A model generated the notes under the pieces. It saw nothing but the letters and a program-made list of their open reading frames with translations, made no database searches and was not told the origin of the DNA. A program made the position numbers and the translations under genes. This document shows, in pieces, positions 33,338 to 41,331 of a stretch of DNA of 64,000 nucleotides (position 1 is the stretch's first letter; every line of letters starts with the position of its first letter). Source of the DNA: CAUZIZ01 sp965218775 (GTDB lineage: Bacteria > Acidobacteriota > UBA6911 > RPQK01 > JAJDTT01); contig CBDCLS010000004.1 of assembly GCA_965218775.1 (NCBI GenBank), forward strand, positions 992,001 to 1,056,000, given 5' to 3'.

Positions 33338-34150
33338 ATGAGACAGCAGTTCAGCAGCGAAACAAGGGGTGTATTCTTCGATCTCTACGGAACCCTACTG
33401 ATCTATGAAGACATGAAGTCGGCCTGGCGTGCGTGGCTCAAGGCCCTCCATGCCGACTTCTGTCCCTTCGGCCTTTCCCTCACGGAGGAGACACTCGCCC
33501 AGCAATGCGATGGGTTCTTCGGCATGGCAGAGCCATCAGACGAGGACAATCGGCTGACTGTGTTCGAGCTCCGTCTGCGCCACTTCACGAAGTTGCTGGG
33601 GCTGACAATTCCAGATGGAGACCTGCAACTTATCGCCGACCGGGCCGTTGGGGCCTGGCAACAACACCTCAGAGTCGACCCGGCTAGCCGAACCATTCTG
33701 GGAACGCTCCGAAGGGCAAAGACTCTAGCTCTGATCTCGAACTTCGAACACCCGCGGCACGTTCACGGCGTGCTAGCGGATCAGCGGCTGTCGGAGTTCT
33801 TTGAGACCATCGTCGTTTCTGGCGAAGTCGGGGTCAAGAAACCAGATCCGGAGATCTTCCTGCTGGCACTCGACGAGACGGGACTATCCCCTTCCGAAGT
33901 CATCTATATCGGGGACACGGCCGAAGACGTCGAGGGAGCTGAGTCGGCGGGGATCACGCCATTGCTGATCAAACGTCCTGGAAAGGGGACAGACCCGAAC
34001 TCCCTGGACTTCAGGAGCGTCGATTCTGGAGAGGTTTCGAGAGAGGCCGCCGATGTCCCTCAATCGGTCATGGTCATAGACGATCTGCGGGAAGTCGTTA
34101 GCCTTTTTGTCGGCTTGAGAGAGGGGCAAATCAGGCCTGGAGCTTGCTGA
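33338..34150 (+). CDS. HAD-family hydrolase
   Basis: 270 aa. Motif I VFFDLYGTLLIYED, motif II LALISNFEHPRH, motif III Lys in VGVKKPDPEIF, motif IV IYIGDTAEDVEGA. A helical cap fills residues 30-120. The sequence is of the REG-2-like/HDHD3 type (FDLYGTL). It shares its layout with the HAD protein at 8963-9715. The terminal 50 residues are extra and poorly conserved. Substrate not known. Confidence 0.85.
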   Translation: MRQQFSSETRGVFFDLYGTLLIYEDMKSAWRAWLKALHADFCPFGLSLTEETLAQQCDGFFGMAEPSDEDNRLTVFELRLRHFTKLLGLTIPDGDLQLIADRAVGAWQQHLRVDPASRTILGTLRRAKTLALISNFEHPRHVHGVLADQRLSEFFETIVVSGEVGVKKPDPEIFLLALDETGLSPSEVIYIGDTAEDVEGAESAGITPLLIKRPGKGTDPNSLDFRSVDSGEVSREAADVPQSVMVIDDLREVVSLFVGLREGQIRPGAC

Positions 34151-34163
34151 CTCTTGAGTCCGT

Positions 34164-34754
34164 CTAGAAACTATACCCGACGACGCCGGTTATCATCAGA
34201 AAAGGGTTCCAGCCAACCCGAACCTCGGGCGCTACAAACACTCGCTCGCTAAGCCTTACCTTGAATCCCACCCCTCCGCCGAATGACAGGCCATTTCCCG
34301 AGAATGTCTCCTGCGGGGCAAATCGAATGCGGTTTCGATGGTGAAGGATACCTACACCGCCGATCAGGTAGGGTCTCATCCGGGAGCCCGACCGGAAATG
34401 CAAAGAACAGTTCAGGTTCAGTGCCACGTCCCGGTCGAAACCTGGACCCCGCATGTACAGGACCTCGGGTTCAATACTGAACCGGCGCGTCAAGTAGAAT
34501 CGGGGTCCACCACCACCAACGAAGTGATTGATAGGGGCTTCGTCTGGAAAAGTGGAGTATCCCAACCTGGCATTCACCTCAGTACGATTTCTTTCTCCTT
34601 TGGAATCTCTTGGAGCAAGATCCCCAGGGTCTAGCTGCCTTATGAGAGGTCCGTCGGCAACCTCTCCACTTCTAGGACTGTCCTCGGCCCCCAAGGTGGA
34701 TATGAACATCACCAACAAAGGGCCCACGAGTTTGGTCAAGGTTCTCTCTGACAT
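34164..34754 (-). CDS. Outer-membrane beta-barrel protein
   Basis: 196 aa from the ATG at 34754, with a signal peptide (LTKLVGPLLVMFISTLGAED). The rest alternates amphipathic strands: NARLGYSTFP, GGGPRFYLTRRFSIEPEVLY, GGVGILHHRNRIRF and the terminal MITGVVGYSF with the Phe expected of OMPs. Eight-stranded OmpA/OmpX-like size. Convergent with the HAD gene (13 bp between the stops). Confidence 0.75.
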   Translation of the reverse strand: MSERTLTKLVGPLLVMFISTLGAEDSPRSGEVADGPLIRQLDPGDLAPRDSKGERNRTEVNARLGYSTFPDEAPINHFVGGGGPRFYLTRRFSIEPEVLYMRGPGFDRDVALNLNCSLHFRSGSRMRPYLIGGVGILHHRNRIRFAPQETFSGNGLSFGGGVGFKVRLSERVFVAPEVRVGWNPFLMITGVVGYSF

Positions 34755-34889
34755 GCCCTTGGTCTCCTCAAGTGATTGCACGCAATACTGTGCGAGTCGT
34801 CTGGCGCTCTACTTTCCCCTTGAGCCATGCGAATTCCTTTCTCCAATCGGCTCAATCGACTCCAGCTGATTCACAGAACTCGACCTAAG

Positions 34890-34996
34890 CTGAAACTTCA
34901 TTTGCAGAAGTAGCTTTGGCCTCCAGGCCGAAGTCTTATTCTTCTGAGCCTTTGGCTCGGACGGCGGCCTAGAGGCCACCGCTACGCCGGACCCGA
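34890..34996 (+). repeat. Palindromic repeat family B, copy 4
   Basis: Closest match to copy 1: GAAACTTCATTTGC, TAGCTTTGGCCTCCAGGCCG, GAGCCTTTGGCTC, GGCGGCCTAGAGGCCACCGC. The arm change CCTCCAGG / CCTAGAGG is partly compensated, showing pressure on pairing or recent drift. Lies upstream of the IS110 element in the gap 34755-35146, which holds no gene. Confidence 0.75.
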
Positions 34997-35058
34997 AGGT
35001 TCGTTCTCGAATGGGGCAGCTCCGCTGGGGGACTACTAAGCTGATCTCATAAGAACAC

Positions 35059-35143
35059 GGCCTCCTCGTCAGGGTCGACTGCTATTGAGCAGTAGGTTGG
35101 CCCGGAGTTCAGACGAGTCTGGGGACTCATCGACGAGGAGGCC
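35059..35143 (+). ncRNA. Candidate bridge RNA / RBS-sequestering leader of IS110
   Basis: A 12-bp perfect stem joins GGCCTCCTCGTC (35059-35070) to GACGAGGAGGCC (35132-35143). Inside are ACTGCT-ATTG-AGCAGT (35078-35093) and CAGAC-GA-GTCTG (about 35111-35122). The 3' strand of the outer stem contains GAGGAGG, the ribosome site of the transposase at 35147. IS110 members are known to express a structured bridge RNA from a non-coding end; this is an inference by position and fold. Confidence 0.5.
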
Positions 35144-35146
35144 AAA

Positions 35147-36172
35147 ATGAAAGTAATTGGATGTGATTTTCACACAAGGTTCCAAGTGATTGCAATGCTG
35201 GATACGGAAACGGGAGAGCTGCAGGAGCGACGCTTGAAACACGAAGGAAAGGAGGTGGAGCGATTCTACGGGGCGCTGCAGGGTCCGACGGTGGTGGGAA
35301 TTGAAAGCACGGGGTATTCGATCTGGTTTGACGAGCTGATGGACGAGTTGGGGGTGAAGCTGCAAGTGGGAGATGCGGCGAAGATCCGAGCCCAGCGGGT
35401 GCGCAAGAAGAAGAATGATGAGGAGGATGCGCGACTGATTCGGAAGCTGTTAGTGGAGGATCGTTTTCCCCAGATCTGGGTGATCGACGCCGAGGGACGG
35501 GATCTGCGTCAGGTGCTGAGTCAGCGCCGGCGCTGGGTTCGGACGCGGACCCAGATCAAGAATGGGCTGCAGTCGTTGGCGCTCAATCATCGGCTGGCGT
35601 TGGGGTCGAAGTTGTTCAGCCAGGCGGGGCAACGAGCGTTTGCCCAGTTGAAGCTGCGTCCCTACGCCCAGCAGTCGGCGGAGCAGTGGTGGGAAGGACT
35701 GGAGTGGCTCGGGCCTCGGATCGCCGTGCTGGAGCGACAGATCGAGCAAGCGGTGGCCCAGCGACCCGAAGCGGAGCGCCTGAGGACCTATCCTGGGGTG
35801 GGACCGGTGACGGCCCTGGCCTGGGTGCTGATCGTGGGTCCGATCCAACGCTTTGGCGGTGGGGGCCAGTTGTCGAGCTACGTGGGCTTGACGCCGACGG
35901 AGCACTCCAGTGGGGGCCGGCAGCGGTTGGGTCACATCAGCAAACAGGGATCGAAGTTCCTGCGCTACCAACTGGTGGAGGCGTCGGTCTCCGTGAGGCG
36001 ACTGCAACCGGAGCTGCGTCGTTTCTACCGTCGTTTGACCTCTCGTCGCGGGTTCCAAGTGGCCCAGACGGCGGTGGCCCGAAAGTTGTGTGAGCATCTG
36101 TACGTGATGCATCGAGATGAGATCGACTATGCGGAGTTCGTTCGCCGCGGTCTTCTCGCGAGGCGTGCTTGA
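35147..36172 (+). CDS. IS110-family transposase
   Basis: 341 aa, intact. RuvC-like DEDD domain: Asp in VIGCDFHTRFQV, Glu in VVGIESTGYS, Asp pair in KNDEEDARLI. The C-terminal transposase_20 domain has RTYPGVGPVTALAWV, SSYVGLTPTEHSSGG and the catalytic Ser region GSKFLRYQLVEASVS. Its ribosome site is buried in the hairpin 35059-35143. Confidence 0.93.
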   Translation: MKVIGCDFHTRFQVIAMLDTETGELQERRLKHEGKEVERFYGALQGPTVVGIESTGYSIWFDELMDELGVKLQVGDAAKIRAQRVRKKKNDEEDARLIRKLLVEDRFPQIWVIDAEGRDLRQVLSQRRRWVRTRTQIKNGLQSLALNHRLALGSKLFSQAGQRAFAQLKLRPYAQQSAEQWWEGLEWLGPRIAVLERQIEQAVAQRPEAERLRTYPGVGPVTALAWVLIVGPIQRFGGGGQLSSYVGLTPTEHSSGGRQRLGHISKQGSKFLRYQLVEASVSVRRLQPELRRFYRRLTSRRGFQVAQTAVARKLCEHLYVMHRDEIDYAEFVRRGLLARRA

Positions 36173-36280
36173 GAAGATTCATGACTTGTCTAGAGTCGAC
36201 AAGCTGATTAGGCAGCCTCGCCTCCTTCAAGCGGAAGGAGTCCGGACTGTAGATGATGCGTTTAACGAACGGGGTGGCGA

Positions 36281-36452
36281 AAAGGTCGAGGAGCCCATTG
36301 CCTTGGGAAAACTGGAGTACAGCAGAGGCGGCAAGCCGTCAAGGGGCTACGCCCCTGCTTCTGTCGCTGCGCTCCTTACGCCCCTTCGGGTGACCGCTTC
36401 CCGCCTCTGCTGCGGGGAGGCTTTCAAGAAGGCAATGGGCTCCTCGACCTTT
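36281..36452. repeat. Long imperfect inverted repeat
   Basis: Arms of about 50 bp. The outer ends are exact (AAAGGTCGAGGAGCCCATTG...CAATGGGCTCCTCGACCTTT), as are GCAGAGGCGG / CCGCCTCTGC further in. The loop is GC-rich with short GGGGC...GCCCC hairpins and no ORF. It may be a small non-autonomous element or a remnant. It is the first structured part of the 1.26-kb gene-free stretch 36173-37435. Confidence 0.65.
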
Positions 36453-36776
36453 CCTGGAGGCGGGCTTACCGCGCAGGGACGACCGAGGAGACCCCTTTCG
36501 TGCAAGAAGGCGCGAATAGATGGATGGGAGAGACCGACGTCTGAGGGCGTCCACCCGCTAGTCCTAAGCAAAAACGACAGTCCCCAGACTCGAAACGAAT
36601 TGCTATGGCCAACCGAACCAGTTCTCTTGCTGCCTCGTCCGTGACCGGACTCGGCGTTCAATCGGCTCTTCGAGCCGATCTAGGGGAAGTGTGCCTTGAC
36701 AACGACCGTGTTCTTATAGATGAAACTTCATTCGAACCTCGCACGTCCCGGGTCACGGGTTGCTGCGAGAACTATG

Positions 36777-36866
36777 GAAGCCTGAAGCGCGAGCGAGGGG
36801 GTGGTCGAATGCTTTTTGGCAACGCATCTCGCAGATTCCCAACCCCTCGCTCGCGCTTCAGGCTTC
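36777..36866. repeat. 24-bp perfect inverted repeat (large hairpin)
   Basis: Arms 36777-36800 and 36843-36866 start GAAGCCTGAAGCGCG and pair fully around a 42-bp loop. A partial family B start (GAAACTTCATT) lies just before it at 36721. The arms contain no ORF; function unknown. Confidence 0.7.
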
Positions 36867-36939
36867 TATGGCTCAGTCAGTTTCTTTCTCGAATGGGGCC
36901 AGCACCGCTGGGGGCAGGACTAACCTGAAACTTGAACTA

Positions 36940-37105
36940 GTGAGCAGTGATGTAGTGATCAGTGAGCAGTAGGGGAGTGCAGTCCCACGGACGGGTGAAT
37001 TGCCAGTAGGACAAAGCCAGGTCCGACAGGGCCGCGAACGCCGTGACTCGTTAGCAATATGAGGCCAAGTTCTGAGGAGAGAGCCGGACAGCAGCACCAT
37101 TCCCC
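36940..37105 (-). repeat. Interspersed repeat family A, copy 2
   Basis: Begins with small GTGAGCAGTGATG units, then GAATTGCCAGTA, AAAGCCAGGTCC, GCCGCGAACGCC, AGCAATATGAGG and GAGAGCCGGACA. Matches 28505-28625 and 46150-46285. No gene is seen from here to 37435. Confidence 0.7.
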
Positions 37106-37435
37106 GGGTCCCCATGTCCGCATCCCCTTCAGGGATAAAATCCAACGGCGGCGGGCGCCCCCAGGGTTGGGAAACCCTGGACTGGAATACGCAATCCGGT
37201 TGGGATTGACCTCGATTGTGATTCCCTCTTGAAAGTCCTAAACAGGTACTTCGAAGTCTCTTTCTCGAATGGAGCCAGCACTTCCCGGGGGAGAACTAGG
37301 CCGAAGCTTCATTTGCGAGGAGATCATGCAAGAGGTACCAGTGGACAGAGCAGTGCCCTGTAGGATGGGCGCGGGGCCGAACTGCCGCTGCTGGAGGCTT
37401 ATACTGGTGGCGGAAGGGAAGTGGAGGTGCCTAAC

Positions 37436-37972
37436 ATGAGCAGCGTTCTTTCCTCGATCGAGTCTGAATACCACAGGTACAAATCTCTGGGCGAAGGTGC
37501 GATTGCACAGCTTCACGAAAGTGAGTTGTCGGAACCGGGAGCAGGGGGAGCTAATTCCGTGGCCATTCTGATCTGGCACCTGGCAGGCAATTTCAAGTCC
37601 CGCTTTACCGACTTTCTTAGTTCGGATGGAGAAAAGCCCTGGCGCAGGCGAGACTCGGAGTTTGCGTCGCGAGAAGTCACCCGTTCTGAGCTACAGGTGA
37701 AGTGGGACGACGGCTGGACCAGCCTCTTTACAGCTCTGGAAGAACTCTCAGAGGAAAACCTGGGGGATTCGGTGACAATCCGAGGCCAACAAGTGACCGT
37801 GCACGAGGCACTCCACAGATCGCTGGCTCACGCCAGCTACCACATTGGACAAATCGTCTACATCGCGAGAACCCTTCGCGGCGACGCTTGGAACTACTTG
37901 AGTATTCCTCCGGGTGAGTCGGAGCAATACAATCTCAATCCAACCCGGGAGAAGGGGCCGAACACACTCTAG
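37436..37972 (+). CDS. DinB-like DUF1572 protein
   Basis: 178 aa from the ATG at 37436 (GGAGGT seven bases before). Four-helix DinB fold with three metal-binding His: SVAILIWHLAGNF, VTVHEALHRSLAHASYH (second and third His). Family members are thiol transferases or unknown metalloenzymes. The stop TAG at 37970-37972 is directly followed by a MITE end (37973-37994). Confidence 0.82.
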   Translation: MSSVLSSIESEYHRYKSLGEGAIAQLHESELSEPGAGGANSVAILIWHLAGNFKSRFTDFLSSDGEKPWRRRDSEFASREVTRSELQVKWDDGWTSLFTALEELSEENLGDSVTIRGQQVTVHEALHRSLAHASYHIGQIVYIARTLRGDAWNYLSIPPGESEQYNLNPTREKGPNTL

Positions 37973-37994
37973 TAATCTGTGTTACAGCGTACTA
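37973..37994. repeat. Solo terminal arm of the MITE
   Basis: 22 bp, TAATCTGTGTTACAGCGTAC plus TA, identical to the outer right arm of the element at 40315-40589. The rest of that element is absent here. Together the solo end and the full element bracket 38.0-40.3 kb. Confidence 0.75.
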
Positions 37995-38039
37995 GCAGCA
38001 TCGGCTTACGACCCTGCGACTGCACTCGGAGAGATTCCC

Positions 38040-39401
38040 CTAGCGCCCCCGCCAGACCGGTCCCTGGACCGTCTCTTCCCACACCTTTCGAAACTGCTGG
38101 CTGCCATCGTCGTCCCAATGGTCGGTCCGAACGGGATTCCCATACCCGGGAACCGGTCCGGGCAGGTCAGAAGAGCCGGTGCGAAGGGCCTGCCTCTTCT
38201 GGCCGGGCCGAACGTAGAGGGTGGGACCGTTCTGATAGCGGACCCGGAAAAGGAATCGCCCCGGATCGGGCCTGGAGGCCGCGGCATACTTCTCGTATTT
38301 CTGCCGGTCCAGACTCAACCCCAAACCCGGTCCTTCGGGAACCTGGACGCTTCCAGCGACGACCGGCATGGACTCGACTGTGATGTCGTCCTTCCAGAGA
38401 TTGGCCAAAGGAATCCCGGGAAGTGAAGCCATCCTGTAGACGGCCGCCTGGTGGGCCAGGAAGGCCATGCTGAGATTTCCACCGGGTAGTTGGAGGATGA
38501 ATGGCATACGAGTGCTCTCGGCCAGGGCCGCCAGTCTCATGTTCGTACCCACAGGGAAGCGGGAGGCGACGAAGCCGTCACAGAGTCCGTGGCGGACATA
38601 GAACTCGGTGGGATCCAGTCCGTAATGAAAAATCAACGGCAGCGAACACTTGGTCCGCAGGGCCTTCCAGGCTTCGTGGTCCTCGACATTGATGGGGTCC
38701 TCGATCTCTCCGGCCACCGGGAACTTTTCCAGTTCCTTCAATACCGGATAGACCGCGGCCAATTCCGAGTCCGCGTTGAAGTCATAGTGGATCTTGAAGC
38801 CAGGCGGGGCGGCCTCCTGCATGGCAGCAGTCTGGTCGATGGCGTTCTGAAACACATCCACGTGGTACTTGAGCCAGCGGTAGCCACGGGCCGAGACCTG
38901 ACGGACCTCCTCAGCCATGGCCTCGGGAGGCTGAGAGACAGTCCAGGCGGCAACCTGCACCCACTTGCGGACCTGTGGACCCAGCAGCTTCCAAAGGGGA
39001 ATGCCCAGGATCTTGCCCATCAGATCGTACAACGCCATGCTCATGGGCATGTTATGGGTGGTTGCGAACCAATCGAAAGGGGTGGTGTCCAGATACCGCG
39101 ACAGGTCTTCGCCTTGAGTCTTGAGAGCCCATTTTTCGCCGTAGCCCTTCAAGCCCGTGTCCGTGCGGACGATGTAGACGGTCCGAACCGGAATATCGGA
39201 TTGGCTTCGGAAGAGGGCTCGGGCATTGTAATCGTGGAGCGGCGAGATGATCTCCTGAACCTGGATGTCGATAATCCTGGGTTGACGCGCAGGGGCCTGC
39301 TGGAAAAAGCGGGCGCGGCCCCACAGAGGCATCCCCGAGGCCAATCCAGCCGCCCCGGTGGTCAGCATTTTCAGAGCGTGGCGGCGATTTAGCGATGACA
39401 T
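38040..39401 (-). CDS. Exported enolase-superfamily (mandelate racemase-like) protein
   Basis: 453 aa with a Tat-like leader (NRRHALKMLTTGAAGLASG). The N-terminal capping domain (residues 40-170) is followed by a barrel. The catalytic Lys region is RWLKYHVDVFQNA, the first metal ligand KIHYDFNAD and the second GEIEDPINVEDHEAW. The third position, normally a Glu after a Gly-Glu, reads PLIFHYGLDP and lacks Glu; the usual His base region reads ILQLPGGNLS. Enzyme activity may therefore differ or be lost. The last roughly 45 residues have no family counterpart; they may be a new tail from rearrangement near the solo MITE end. Confidence 0.75.
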   Translation of the reverse strand: MSSLNRRHALKMLTTGAAGLASGMPLWGRARFFQQAPARQPRIIDIQVQEIISPLHDYNARALFRSQSDIPVRTVYIVRTDTGLKGYGEKWALKTQGEDLSRYLDTTPFDWFATTHNMPMSMALYDLMGKILGIPLWKLLGPQVRKWVQVAAWTVSQPPEAMAEEVRQVSARGYRWLKYHVDVFQNAIDQTAAMQEAAPPGFKIHYDFNADSELAAVYPVLKELEKFPVAGEIEDPINVEDHEAWKALRTKCSLPLIFHYGLDPTEFYVRHGLCDGFVASRFPVGTNMRLAALAESTRMPFILQLPGGNLSMAFLAHQAAVYRMASLPGIPLANLWKDDITVESMPVVAGSVQVPEGPGLGLSLDRQKYEKYAAASRPDPGRFLFRVRYQNGPTLYVRPGQKRQALRTGSSDLPGPVPGYGNPVRTDHWDDDGSQQFRKVWEETVQGPVWRGR

Positions 39402-39552
39402 GGCTTTTCTGGATCTATCGATTTTGATTAGTTCGTTGCGAAAAGGATCCTTCCATCCACACTGGGTGTCAAGGGTGGAACACAGCCCAGGACAGTTGGA
39501 GGCTGAGCAAACTGTTCAGTCGATTTGAGAAAACAACCCTCGAAATGCTGTA

Positions 39553-40317
39553 ATGATCATTGTGAGAAGGCGCTCTTCTTTACCGGTCTTCTTGATCCGC
39601 GTGGGTCTTGCCTTGGTCTTCGCGGCCGGTTTGTACTTTCTACACGCTCCTCTGCTGAATCGGCTGGGACAGATCCTGGTTCATCAGGATCCTTTGCGTC
39701 CTGCCGACGCCATTACGGTCATCCCTGGCCCCGGCAGGGAGCGGATGAGGACTGGGATACGGCTCTTCAAAGAAGGATTCGCGGAGAAACTGATACTCTG
39801 CGGGTCTTGGCCAGATTCACTGGTCAAAACGGCACTCAACGCCGGCGTTCCCTCCTCACAAATCGTGTACCGCAAATCAACTCCAGAGGACTATCTCTGT
39901 TGGAAATGCTCGGTCCCCATCAGTGGTACGGCCGGGGATGCCCAAGTGATCGTGCAACTTCTGGAGACTTCAGGGATGGACAGCATCATCGTGGTTACCT
40001 CGGACTACCACAGCGCCCGCACCGCTTCGGCGTTTCGACAACTTCTCAAGAACAAACCAATTGTGATGATGGTCCAACCCACCCAGGAGCAGTTCCCCGA
40101 TCTCAACAGCTGGTGGGAAGACCGCTACAGCGCCCGGCTGGTAACGGGGCAACTGCAAAAGACCGTGTTTTCACTGTTCTCCGAGCAGCTGCCGGATTGT
40201 CTTCTGCATCCGATTCAGGACCCTTTGTCTAACGTGGCCGGGAAGCTCAGGTCCCTACTCCTATCCCAACCCGACTTCATGAGGCAGGGATTACGCGGCG
40301 AACAAGGTCAGGACTAG
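39553..40317 (+). CDS. YdcF/ElyC-like DUF218 membrane protein
   Basis: 254 aa. One N-terminal membrane segment (IRVGLALVFAAGLYFLHAP), then the DUF218 domain: ADAITVIPGPGRERMRTGI, LILCGSWPDS, AGVPSSQIVY, IIVVTSDYHSARTASAF. DUF218 proteins of the ElyC/SanA type act in envelope integrity. The stop codon TAG at 40315-40317 is formed by the left end of the MITE at 40315-40589, so the original C-terminus may have been changed. Confidence 0.82.
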   Translation: MIIVRRRSSLPVFLIRVGLALVFAAGLYFLHAPLLNRLGQILVHQDPLRPADAITVIPGPGRERMRTGIRLFKEGFAEKLILCGSWPDSLVKTALNAGVPSSQIVYRKSTPEDYLCWKCSVPISGTAGDAQVIVQLLETSGMDSIIVVTSDYHSARTASAFRQLLKNKPIVMMVQPTQEQFPDLNSWWEDRYSARLVTGQLQKTVFSLFSEQLPDCLLHPIQDPLSNVAGKLRSLLLSQPDFMRQGLRGEQGQD

Positions 40318-40589
40318 TACGCTGTAACACAGATTATGACGGATTTATGGCGAGCGCGACGGGTCGAGATCGCGAAGCGACGACGAACGCCATGCTTGGC
40401 CATAGTGGAGGAGGAGCGACAAAGATATCGGCCCGTCCCGTCGCCACCCGAAGGGCAGATGGGGGTTGTGGACGATCTCTGCGTTGGTCGTCGTCGAAGA
40501 TGACCAAGCATCGTCTTCCTCCTCCTGCCTTGATCTCGCCCCACAAGCCCCATCTGCAAATCCGTCATAATCTGTGTTACAGCGTACTA
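40315..40589. mobile_element. Palindromic MITE, copy 2 (275 bp)
   Basis: 32-bp perfect terminal arms starting TAGTACGCTGTAACACAG, with TA at each edge. The core matches copy 1 (16515-16804), including GGCGAGCGCGACGGGTCGAG, CATGCTTGG / CCAAGCATC and CCCGTCCCGTCGCCACCC, but is shorter by about 18 bp near one end. The arms differ completely from those of copy 1. No transposase. Confidence 0.85.
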
Positions 40590-41186
40590 GCCTGAGAGGC
40601 GCGGAAACAGCTTGCCGGTCCGCTTCTGGTAGCCGCGGTAGTCGTCCCCGAAGCGTTTAATCAGGTTCTCTTCTTCCTTCGTCGTACGGATGAAAATCAG
40701 AGCGAAGGCGAGCCCTCCGGTCAGGGCCAGAAACCAGTTCGCTGTCGCCAAGGAGTCAGCAACGATGATCAGCCCAAATGCGAGGTAGAAGGGATGGCGA
40801 ACCCATCGATAGGGACCCCAGGTGACAAGCGTGTGCTCGAGTCGGGTGACGACCGTATCAGTCAAATTGGTGCCCAAGCTCCGGAATACCCAGACCAGAA
40901 GGCTCGCCGCAACAACTCCGATACCAACGCCAGACCATCGCAGCCAGATCGGCAGACCAACCTTGGACCAGACCATCCATTCTGGGTTGATCAACCAAGC
41001 GAAGAGTCCGATCATCCTGAAAAGGGCAATCGGGCGCAAAGTCGCGAGGACGAACAGGCCTTCCTGTCGTCGATCCAGCGTCTCACCCGAGGCCTGAGAC
41101 TTGAGTCGATGGTAGACCCCGATAGGGAATATGGCAGCAAATCCAATGATGAGGATAAGGCGAAACGTCTGATCGGCTTCCGTCAT
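40587..41186 (-). CDS. Isoprenylcysteine carboxyl methyltransferase (ICMT)-like protein
   Basis: 199 aa with four to five membrane segments. The family motif VTWGPYRWVRHPFYLAFG and the terminal TTKEEENLIKRFGDDYRGYQ then KRTGKLFPRL are the SAM-dependent ICMT/PEMT signature (HP-Y and EE-x-L). Likely methylates a membrane lipid or isoprenoid-linked group. The stop TAG at 40589-40587 comes from the right edge of the MITE, which also ends the facing YdcF-like gene. Confidence 0.83.
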   Translation of the reverse strand: MTEADQTFRLILIIGFAAIFPIGVYHRLKSQASGETLDRRQEGLFVLATLRPIALFRMIGLFAWLINPEWMVWSKVGLPIWLRWSGVGIGVVAASLLVWVFRSLGTNLTDTVVTRLEHTLVTWGPYRWVRHPFYLAFGLIIVADSLATANWFLALTGGLAFALIFIRTTKEEENLIKRFGDDYRGYQKRTGKLFPRLSG

Positions 41187-41331
41187 CTCCCACTCCCGCT
41201 ATTGTACTACCAAACTCATTTAGACCAACCTTCACGTGCGTCGCCACTCCACCTTTACCGACGGGAGTCCTTACCTATACCGTTACCGTGGTTAACGCTA
41301 TCATTGAGGGAGTCCTCTCGTTGAGGTACTC

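Larger units (their letters stand above)
35038..36208 (+). mobile_element. IS110-family insertion sequence
   Basis: About 1.16 kb. An 8-bp AAGCTGAT appears at both edges (35038-35045 and 36201-36208) and may be the target/donor core. IS110 elements lack terminal inverted repeats, and none is seen. The left non-coding part (35046-35146) is strongly structured, as expected for a bridge RNA. The boundaries are inferred. Confidence 0.75.

Noticed and set aside
35450..36112. Long reverse-strand open frame inside the IS110 transposase (220 aa)
   Set aside because: Pro/Arg/Gln-rich and antisense to a well-conserved DEDD/Ser transposase; explained by GC-biased codons.
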